Origin: Nilaparvata lugens
Lineage: Eukaryota; Arthropoda; Insecta; Hemiptera; Delphacidae
Assembly (NCBI RefSeq): GCF_014356525.2
Contig: NC_052507.1
Coordinates: forward strand, 42,265,295 to 42,329,294
DNA: 64,000 bases
Direction of reading: 5' to 3'
The position numbers and the translations under genes are program-made. Shown here in pieces: positions 56,014 through 64,000 of the stretch. The first letter of the stretch is position 1. Each line of letters begins with the position of its first letter. The notes under the pieces are model-generated. The model was given only the letters and a program-made list of their open reading frames with translations. It made no database searches and was not told where the DNA came from.

Positions 56014-56594
56014 TATATAATATAATGTGATAGCATGCCATTATTTGTGAATTATTATTTCTCTTCAGTGTAAAAAAAGGGAAAAAGGAATCCATGAAAA
56101 TAAATTAATCGAAATTATTAGCACAATAAATGAATTTATTCTTGAATAACAAATCATAAAAAGGATATAATGTTCATGTACAGTAACATCAAAAAATTTA
56201 CAAATACTCTTTGTATTTAAGTCTACATTGACGAACGGTGTTATTTAATTTAATTATATTATTTTCTTTTGATTTATAAATAATTATTAAATTGTAAATT
56301 GTACATGTCTGGTATTGTTAAACCAGAACACATTATACCGATCACCACTATTCACTTGAAAATTTTAAATTATTATCTGCTTATCTTGTAACGTTGCAAA
56401 TCTGATATTAATATAATTTATATTGAAATAACTGAGCATATCTTCCAGTTCGTTTCCATTCTAAAAACCTTAATATCGTCTTTGACACGTTACCATTGGT
56501 ATTTTGGTAGACCTCATATGGTCAGTGAAACAAGTCAGTAAATTAATTGAGTGGAAGGTTGTAGAAGGTTGCTAATGTATCAGTTGATCTGCAG
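56014..56594. other. AT-rich spacer upstream of candidate exon
   Basis: No repeat recognised; ends in the pyrimidine-poor acceptor GTTGATCTGCAG of the exon at 56595. Confidence 0.35.
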
Positions 56595-56896
56595 AATTAA
56601 TCAATATAATTTTGCTCACATTTGCTCTTACATTGGCATTGGTCGCTGTCGGTAGCCTAGCTCATAATTTCCAGACTAAATTAAACAGTGTATGCAGCAT
56701 TTTGCAGGATTTCGGTCAATGTAGCCCAACACTGATGAGATTAGATTCTGTACTCGAACCTCTTTTCAGAAATTATATTTATCCAATAAAGTACTTATTA
56801 TCTATTCTGATAGCGTTGAGAGACACAATCATACATGGATTTGTGATCTATATCTTTGTTCAGGTTGCATTGGCTTTTTATCAGAACAACAAACAG
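56595..56896 (+). CDS. Candidate host exon with signal-peptide-like start
   Basis: Bounded by acceptor TGATCTGCAG (ends 56594) and donor AACAG|GTAATAG (GT at 56897). The frame begins with two bases of a split codon, then LINIILLTFALTLALVAVG, a strong hydrophobic stretch ending SLAHN. NSVCSILQDFGQCSPTLMR (two cysteines), YPIKYLLSILIALRDTI and a second hydrophobic stretch to NNKQ follow. This looks like the secretory signal and first part of a small secreted or membrane protein whose ATG would sit in a short upstream exon. The 3' intron is phase 0. No family recognised. Confidence 0.5.
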
Positions 56897-59572
56897 GTAA
56901 TAGTTTTAAGATTGCTTTATTTAAGCTCATTACAATTGAAATATTCCAATCCCAAATCTGGGATAACCTACAAATTTCTCGGTCCATATAAGAGAAGAGA
57001 TTGTGTGTGTCTATCAGTATACCGCCGTTGACTCTGACCAAATAAAAAATCTCTTTATTTGTCACCTTGTATGTGACACACACACGAAATTTATCTCAGT
57101 ACCCTCAGTAATTATTACACCTTACACATTATTTTATCTGAATATTTTATATAGTTATCCTCTTCAGGGTTCCATAATATCCATTCACAATCAGAATCAG
57201 GTAATCTTGAATCATACAGACATAACCTCAATCCCTTGGACAAAATTCGTCCCAATTCAGAAATAAATAATTTCTCAGTTCTCATATCACTAGGAGGGGC
57301 ATATATTTATTCACCCATAAAAGTGAGAACCTTCACACATTTATCCATTTTTTTGTGTTGTCCATGCCCTCCCTGGAGCAGGACGTCACACTATCAACGA
57401 TTGTATACTGGAGTACTGATTTTTCAAGAGTAATAGACTTTTTGCATCGGAAAAAGATAAAGGTGTCATATTATGACTCGTGACAAACATCCAATTATCA
57501 TCAATAAAACTTTTTGGAGGCTACACAGACTGATGGATTGGAGATACAAGTCAATTCATCACAGCGATCACCATAATCAGAGTAGGATCACCATAATCAG
57601 AGTAGGATCACATCAATGGCAGTAATTTCAGCCTTTTTCGATTGCTCAATTACTAGTAAGCTCATATAAAAGTGAACTGTTTCAATGTGAAATGTGTATG
57701 GCTGATGTTATAGAACTCAGACACGGAAAATAATGCTTCCCAGTAGTAGATATAAATATAGAAGACTGAGAAGAAGAATTTTCTATCTCAAAAAACTAGA
57801 GTTTTATGAATACTACTTTACAAATTTTCAGGAGAAACATGATGACTCAGAACCTTTTTTAATATATAAATACAAGAGAGGAAAAATATTGATTAGAAAC
57901 AAAATTGACTAAAAATTATTTATAAATAAATCAAGTACAGGTGGACATACATAGAGTAACTTATAGACTATCTCAATCTTGGCAGGGGAGGCCGTTGACG
58001 CATCATAGAAGATTTTGGTTTATGAGTTACATTACTATTTCTCAGCCCAATCTCAAACCCCATTCACTAGCTTTTCGAAGAAGTTAGTCATATTACAGGG
58101 CCTCACCTAAGTTACTATTCGAGAAGCAATGTGGATATCACTTTAGTACTTTGTGGAGTTAATCGTACAGCTTAGGGCTGGATTATATCTAAAGAGTTAA
58201 CAATGATAATTTCTTGCCATCCACCTCAACCCTTTCCTCGCACTTTCTAACTCACCCACTCTCTCAAATTTCTCTCTCTCTCTCTCCCTCATCATCTCTC
58301 TCTTCCATGGCAAGCCTCCATATAGCTCGTGGCATAACTGAATTACAACGGTAATTTTGGCTGTCTAGCCCTGCCAAGGGCTTCGGCAAGATCAAACTTC
58401 GGGACTATGGCGAAACTACATCTCCTGAGCTAAGTTGGATTATAACAATAGCTCCGCCAGCAAACGACCAAACTTGCGATTCTGACCCACCACATGCATC
58501 TAACGACAATCGCCAAATTATGCTCTACTGCGTCGTAATGTGTCACATACCTCTTACATAACAACTGAACAGTCGGCTTTGGAAGAGAGTCGTTCAATAT
58601 ATATCGTATTCCTACTACATACGAATTGAATTTATTGAATTTTCATCAAGATTCTCCCCGATTCTGTATGTATTATAAAAGTGGTAAGGGAGTAGTGAGT
58701 TGGATCGGAAAATCAGGGTCTCCGTACAGATCGGTACGTACTAGGTTGATTTATGCAGTGTAATTAAATCTTTTTCGAACTTTGTAAACTCATTATAAAT
58801 ATTCAATAGATATTTAAACTATAGTAAAATAAAGTTCTAATATTCAAGTGATGAATAGGTAAAGAAGAGTCCATTCAAAGAATGAATTCTAATAATAACT
58901 TCTATTTCTATCAATAAATTGAAAGAAGTGTTTTGTAAGCCCTTGAAAGAAGATTATTCAATCCAAGAAATGAACTTTCATATATTTATTTAAAATTAAC
59001 GTAATTTTCAGAGGAGAGCGACAAATATTGTATTTATTAATCTGTCTCAAGCACAGACAAGAGAAGAAAATCATCTCATTATTCCACGATTTTTACATAT
59101 TATAACTAACAAGCATATTCATCATGTTAACACTGAAACTGAAATCATCCATTAAATTCTCAATTTGAAAATTAGTCATGCTTAGAAAGCATCAACCTTA
59201 CAGAATCTCAATTTCTCAGGTCGGGTCATCCAGAAGTGGAATGAATTTGATAACGAATGTGGATTTTGTTCAAATGGGCTTTCTTTTCATGTTTAAGTTT
59301 TTCATCAATGGACTTCATCAACAATGTTCAATGAAAATGTTCATATTCTCATTGAAGAAGAAAATCAAGTGTGTTTGTATTCAGATGATCGAGTAGAATA
59401 ATAACAATTTTTCAAAAATGGAAGAGTCTGAAATTTCATATTTTTTTAACAAGTACTCACTACTAGAGAGTACCGCCGCGGGCGAGAGCTCAATCTAACA
59501 TGGCATGATAAGAAACGTCCGCTAGCTCGCTACCGCATAGGTACTAGTAGTTTTGGTGGTAGTCGGTCTGAC
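56897..59572. other. Putative intron or intergenic DNA
   Basis: Mostly AT-rich. 57568-57612 has a 22 bp doublet (ATCACCATAATCAGAGTAGG twice). 58190-58560 is a GC-richer complex block with a (TC)n run near 58268. A possible short exon could follow CTCTTCAG near 57170, ending CAG|GTAATC near 57200. Confidence 0.35.
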
Positions 59573-59774
59573 AAGGGCCAAGCCACATGAAGCGTTTTTC
59601 CAGACGTTTTTGCACTGGCGGCGGACGAGTTAACATGGTAGGAAACTCTCCGATTGGCTAATTATCTATCAGCTGATTTCCGACTCCAATCGGTTGATAA
59701 TCAGCCAATCGGCGTGCTTTCTACTTTGCCGACTCGTCCGCTGCGAGTTCAAAAAAGCCAGAAAAAACGCCCTT
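59573..59774. mobile_element. MITE with long imperfect inverted arms
   Basis: Left arm AAGGGCCAAGCCACATGAAG and CGGCGGACGAGTTAACATGG; right arm GACTCGTCCGCTGCGAGTT and AAAAAACGCCCTT. Near the centre, CTCCGATTGGCTAATTATC and its counterpart GATAATCAGCCAATCGG. The extreme right end is cut off. Confidence 0.75.
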
Positions 59775-59788
59775 AGGCATTTAACGCC

Positions 59789-59862
59789 CTAAGGGTCAAG
59801 CCACATGAGGCGTTCCCTCACTAATTCTTGAACGTCGAACCAATCAGCCAATCTGTATTTAG
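59789..59862 (+). mobile_element. Second partial copy of the same MITE end
   Basis: AAGGGTCAAGCCACATGAGG and CGTTCCCTCA repeat the start of the neighbouring MITE, followed by CAATCAGCCAATC, so a second copy is fused head-on to the first. Confidence 0.6.
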
Positions 59863-60054
59863 CACAAGGAAATTTTGCATGGAAAAATTTGTTCTGGACT
59901 TCCCTTATGTATATCCAAACGATATATTAAAAATCATAATTACAATATATATTGCAAGCACCAATGTAGTGACAGGACTAATAGAATTGGTAAGACAATT
60001 GTCTTCAAAATCTATAATACTAAGTGCGAAATCAATAGTACAAGAGTGGCAAGA
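59863..60054 (+). CDS. Candidate host exon, unknown product
   Basis: Acceptor CTGTATTTAG ends at 59862 and donor AAGA|GTAGGT starts at 60055. The 192 bp between them is open in one frame: TRKFCMEKFVLDFPYVYPND, then hydrophobic ILKIIITIYIASTNVVTG, then SSKSIILSAKSIVQEW. It is phase 2 at both ends, so it does not join directly to 56595-56896 (phase 0); an extra exon would be needed. The acceptor lies inside MITE-derived DNA, which may mean exonisation or chance. Confidence 0.33.
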
Positions 60055-61133
60055 GTAGGTACCTCAAATAGTTATTTGTTCTATCTCTATCTCAATATTT
60101 ATTTTGGTACATCTAGTACTGCTATAATGTTCTAAAAACCAAAGCGTAAGAATCGTTTCCATCCTGCACGATTGGTGTCGCTACTCCACAGTTTACTGCA
60201 TGACTTGTTCAAATACTACAATTCCAAACACAATTTCGTACACTGTATCTTCACATATTATAGAATGTATTGATTCCGATTCCTACAAGCGACATTATAT
60301 TATGTTCTGTTTACTCTTGTCTCTGAAAACGGAGAGAACAAGAGATTGCAATTGTTGTCCGGGGAATCCAGAGCGCATTCCAGCCAGTAATAGCATGCTA
60401 TCTCAACACTGATACTCTCTCACAACTGGGAGGATATCAGATAACAAATAACATGAGACAAGAGGGAGAGGAATACTCTTGCACAATGCAATGAAAAACG
60501 TTCTATACTGCAACATTATGCACATGTGAAGTGGAATTTTAGAAATTTTCCTAGAGGGAGTGCCGGACTTTTAAAAGTGAGTTATGAATATAGGAGAGCC
60601 ATATAATATTGTGTCACGGTATACAGCTGCACCATAAACTGGTGTTCCTTATAGAGATAGTGAGAAAGTTCCAACTTTTGTCTTTAGAAGTTGGATTACT
60701 TTTTTCTATCAAAAAAGTTGTGAGCTCCAGGGATCTTCTCCTACTTCAACTTTTGATTATCTTCGTTGATTCCTTTCTCATTCACTCTTTCCTTCCCGTT
60801 CCTACAGTACTCTCCTTTCTTATCATACACTTTTCACACCAACCTCTTGACTGCGCGCTCTTTTGTCGATGGCAAGGCAAGTTGGATTTTTCGAACGAAA
60901 ATTGTGCTCATTTCCCATTGTCAATGGATCACTGGGTATGGACTATAAACTTTTTGTCAAGAACTCGAGAAATGCCTGAAAGTGTTTCTAGACTGTTTTT
61001 CAAACTCGAGCTATTGAATACTAGTTGGCAATTTTATCCTCTTCACTTTTTAGTCATTCACCAGTTAAGGAATTCTAATAGAATCTAGAAGGTGGCAATA
61101 GAAAGACAGAATTTTTCAATTCTATATGGATAG
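60055..61133. other. Putative intron or spacer
   Basis: Pyrimidine-rich around 60740-60840. The open frame at 60609-61088 starts with TTG and is rich in L/F/S from that composition; it is not accepted as a gene. Confidence 0.35.
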
Positions 61134-61342
61134 AAATGAGAACTCTCGGTGATAGGATTTATTTAATTATCTTTAGCACTACAGCATTACTTATGGAATT
61201 GTTGGGCGGTTTGTTCAATCCAGTACTTGAATATGCCCAAAACCAAGAAATAGGAGCAGAAAAGAATAGTTCAAAATTGGTTCGAATGAATTTATATGCA
61301 CTGATTCTATTGCCAATTCCACTTTATAAAATTAATTCATAG
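61134..61342 (+). CDS. Candidate terminal exon
   Basis: After ATATGGATAG (acceptor-like but with a poor pyrimidine tract) the frame reads MRTLGDRIYLIIFSTTALLM, ELLGGLFNPVLEYAQNQEIG and NLYALILLPIPLYKINS, then stops. AATAAA at about 61401 could be its poly(A) signal. Hydrophobic character resembles the exons at 56.6 and 59.9 kb, suggesting one small membrane or secreted protein, but the phases do not all match. No family recognised. Confidence 0.33.
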
Positions 61343-61345
61343 GAC

Positions 61346-62215
61346 TGTGAAGTTGTATGAAACTGCAGTCACATAAATCACATCTAATGAGTGGAATTGA
61401 CAATAAAATCATAGGTTCGCAATAATATTATACTCCACAATATTGTATTGATTAACAAATGAACTCATTCAGCTTGAACGCGTAATCAGACTATTGAAAT
61501 ATTCAATCACAAAAGTCACGTCTCTTTCAACAATATAATCCATAACTATTCACCCTACATTCTATTGGGCTACATTACAACTATCCAATCATAATAGATG
61601 GGATAAAAAGATAATTGATAATAATAATAATTGATCTCACATGATTATTTCATATCAAATTTGAGCATAAGATGAAAACGAATGTATACGTAAACATTCT
61701 TTACAAGGTGTAAAAAATACAGGCTAGGGAAGGGCACAATATTAAGGTCTAGAGAATTGGGACGGGGGAATGATAAAGAAGGAAGGTGGCAGTGAGTTGA
61801 AATATCCATCCCCACAATTGGAAATTTCTCAAAACCACTTCACATTTGCATAATGTTGCAGTATCAAACGTTAAAGCCGACTAAAACGAAATGAAATATC
61901 ATGAAATAGCAATATAATTTTCACTTTCATTGAATTGTTGATATTAATTTGTATTCTATTGAATCATGTATATTGTGTGAAAAAAGGAATAAATTTGATT
62001 TTAATTCGAATAGCAATAGACAATTGGATGATGAAGCACCATTATAAGTATTTCAGCTGGAGTATGTCAGAGCTGTTTCAGAGGGAGAAAATATGTTGAG
62101 ACCAGTGATCAAGAGATCAACGTTTTGTCAAAGAGAAAGGTGGCTTAGGAAGAGAGTGACCCGGTGAAAGTTGAAGGGATGATTGTGACCGGTTTATCAG
62201 TCCATCGATCAAAGG
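61346..62215. other. AT-rich spacer, possible retroposon tail at 61.99 kb
   Basis: GGAATAAATTTGATTTTAAT at about 61988 resembles the LINE-type tail seen elsewhere. Nothing else recognised. Confidence 0.35.
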
Positions 62216-62540
62216 TTGCTGTCACACGTGATGAGGGAGGGGGAGGGTTCGTGGAATATTGAGTCACCTCTGCGCATGCGTGAGCAGATTTTGCGATGCT
62301 GCAAAGTCGTCAGTCACGTGCGGCGGGCCGGGTACGTGACGCAACAGCCATTATTCGACGCACGTCGTCAAAATCTGAACGCAGCTGCGGAAAGAAGCCG
62401 CTTGGCTGCCCCTGGGAGGATACACCCTTGCGGGGGGGAGGACTGCCGCGCAATTGTAAACAGTCGCCACACGGCCAACTCTCCAGTGACTACAGTTCCA
62501 GGTCATGTCAGCGTGGCTTGTAACGAGAAATGTCTAGATT
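62216..62540. promoter_or_regulatory. CpG-rich promoter-like block
   Basis: High GC and CpG in AT-rich surroundings. Contains TGCGCATGCG (62271-62280, NRF1/EWG core), E-boxes CACGTG in ACACGTGATG and GTCACGTGCGG, and GTACGTGACGCAAC. An open plus-strand frame crosses it without an ATG at its start and with no known domain. Probably a promoter or first exon of a gene extending out of view. Confidence 0.4.
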
Positions 62541-63249
62541 CGTGGAAATGTTTTCCAAGTTTGAATGGAACTTGGGAACAAGTACCATGCACTAACCAAA
62601 CTCTTCTCTTATGTTTGCTAGTTCGTTGTGAAACTATATTGAAAAGTTCCAGTTCATGAATTCTGCAGTCATATACATAAATACAATCCTCAATTCATAT
62701 TCTGAGCAATATTTTTCTACTGTAGTACAATAGAAAGTATCATTCCATGACTTTAATTCAATCTTTTCATACTCCAATATCGGTGGACCGAGCTTTGCTC
62801 TGGAGTGTAAAAGCATAGACAATTTGTAACGATAGATTGAATTTATAGTTTATATTTATTTATTTTCTCAGTCATACAATTATTTTTACAGTTATGTGAG
62901 GAGGCACAACAGGCTTATGCCCAAAACTGTCCCTTTTCAAATTTATACTAAAGTCCAAAACAAAATCTAGGTTAAGCTACTATCACTCATCAAAATAACA
63001 ATTTATTCACACTTAAAAAAGCAAACACATCATCAATTACAAATAGATATACTATGAATTCGATTTAGAATGATATACTAAGTTTGCTACAATATTATTT
63101 GTTAATATATTATGTATCACTAACACTATGTATCTAGTTACTATTTTGGACTTTCTCAAGTGAACATGTTTCCTAAAATAAGAGAAATATACGAAAATAA
63201 GTTTCTCTTGCTGAATTTTTATTCTTGTGAGATCAGCTGGATGATCCCA
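62541..63249. other. Spacer with probable LINE 3' UTR piece
   Basis: On the minus strand, GTTTTGGGCATAAGCCTGTT and GTGCCTCCTCACATAAC followed by AAATAAATAAATATAAAC (62920-62845) look like the 3' UTR and tail of a LINE. At 62776-62815, GGACCGAGCTTTGCTCTGG is a small hairpin typical of a repeat end. Confidence 0.45.
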
Positions 63250-63575
63250 CACACATGCACTCGTTCACTCTCTTCCATTACGGTATCGACAGACGACAAA
63301 GTTTCCAGCTGTTTTTCCAAAGACGTATTTATTTTTTTAATGGCCTTCAGCGAGTTATCCAAGGGTTGAGACTTAGTCCAATCGAATCTTCATATCATAA
63401 ACCTACTTTGTTCCAAATTTCGTGAAAATCGTTAGAGCCGTTTTCGAGATCCGTTGAACATAAATATAAACCCATATAACCACATAATCAGATAACCAGA
63501 TAACCAGTTAACCAAATAACCACATAGCCATATAAATATGTATATACAGAAATTGATCGTTTAATATAATAGGAT
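63250..63575 (+). mobile_element. Dispersed repeat, copy 2 (partner at 45.54 kb)
   Basis: Same order of words as 45540-45812: TCAGCGAGTTATCCAAGGGT, CATAAACCTACTTTG, AAAATCGTTAGAGCCGTTTT, and the end TTTAATATAATAGGAT. This copy has about eight AACCACATA/AACCAGATA-type units at 63470-63530, a short internal tandem array that is only two or three units long in copy 1. Confidence 0.75.
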
Positions 63576-64000
63576 ATTTCATTTGAGTTCAACTAAAATG
63601 AATTTACTCATTCTAATATAACTTGAATTTTAGTAATAAACTTATTGAACTTATTCATTGAAACAGCTGATAGTTGTCAATTGGCACCTTGTGCTGTTGC
63701 AGCACACGAGCTGTCACTTGGACTACCCTTGAAATTCTTTATATTATCCTCCAGGAAAATTTGCAAAAAACCTTAAAAGAAGTAAACTAATGTATTATCA
63801 TCTATTGTATATTTGAATAAGATTCACTCACTCCTATTATTTTTACACAATAATAATAGAAAAGGCATTTGCCATTATCACAGTATATTCATTCTCTCTG
63901 AAACTTTATACCGTGGCATTAAAAATTATGTTCTGAGAAAGTTTTATTCATCGATTAAAGTCCTGTTCAGTCGGTGATTAGAAATCGCCAAATGCAAATC
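63576..64000. other. AT-rich spacer to window end
   Basis: No gene or repeat recognised; a patch near 63690-63720 (GTGCTGTTGCAGCACACGAG) is a small hairpin. Confidence 0.35.

Noticed and set aside
60609..61088. 159-codon plus-strand frame
   Set aside because: Starts with TTG and reflects pyrimidine-rich DNA; no domain, no acceptable exon borders.

Overview
The window looks like nuclear DNA of an arthropod, most likely a sap-sucking hemipteran. It is AT-rich and gene-poor, shows intron-style splice signals, and is full of non-LTR retrotransposons, hAT- and PIF-like DNA transposons, Helitron-like pieces and simple-sequence arrays. It also carries TTAGG-type (insect telomere motif) repeats inside one element. 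Several repeats resemble ones I associate with planthoppers such as Nilaparvata. That species hint is recollection, not something the sequence proves. No operon, CRISPR array, rRNA gene or intact tRNA gene is present.

Layout: 0-1.3 kb is a decayed LINE on the minus strand. 1.3-7 kb is AT-rich DNA with a GAA microsatellite, a ~100 bp tandem repeat, a 24 bp minisatellite and one weak exon candidate. 7.06-7.92 kb is a Helentron-associated-like (HINE-like) repeat with a GT core; a second copy lies at 32.1-33.0 kb and a third 3' end at 36.9 kb. 8.44-8.77 kb (minus) is the best host coding exon: GC-rich and flanked by proper splice sites. 10.7-12.0 kb holds two 302 bp direct repeats, one split by a MITE with a perfect 7 bp target duplication. 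17.0-18.4 kb is a LINE fragment between 130 bp direct repeats. 19.1-20.1 kb is a dead hAT element and 23.6 kb a PIF-like MITE. 25.1-26.7 kb and 27.0-30.1 kb are two LINEs on the minus strand; the second keeps its endonuclease and most of its reverse transcriptase. 30.5-31.3 kb is purine-rich low-complexity DNA.

33.54-36.89 kb is a 3.35 kb (TTTAAATG)n array containing a ~1.78 kb higher-order duplication. 37.5-37.7 kb is a palindromic repeat with a hammerhead-ribozyme-like core. 40.6-43.6 kb is a PIF/Harbinger-like fold-back element with a MADF-domain remnant, itself interrupted by a hAT-like element with a perfect 8 bp target duplication. 45.2 kb is a GC-rich 72 bp tandem repeat. 45.9-48.2 kb holds a nested palindromic MITE and then a 1.77 kb fold-back element. 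The TIRs of that fold-back element (~565-590 bp) carry TTAGG arrays running outward like chromosome ends, and its centre holds a short coiled-coil-like reading frame. 53-56 kb has three Helitron-like fragments and a tRNA-like SINE head. 56.6-61.3 kb has candidate exons of one or more small host genes. 62.2-62.5 kb is a CpG-rich, promoter-like block.

Almost everything readable is mobile DNA. The likely host content is one internal exon at 8.5 kb (minus), a possible exon at 4.6 kb (minus), candidate exons at 56.6-61.3 kb (plus) and several GC-richer blocks that could be regulatory. The notable finds are the TTAGG-bearing fold-back element, the satellite inside a HINE-like family, the hammerhead-like palindrome, and two insertions whose pre-insertion sites can be read in this same window.
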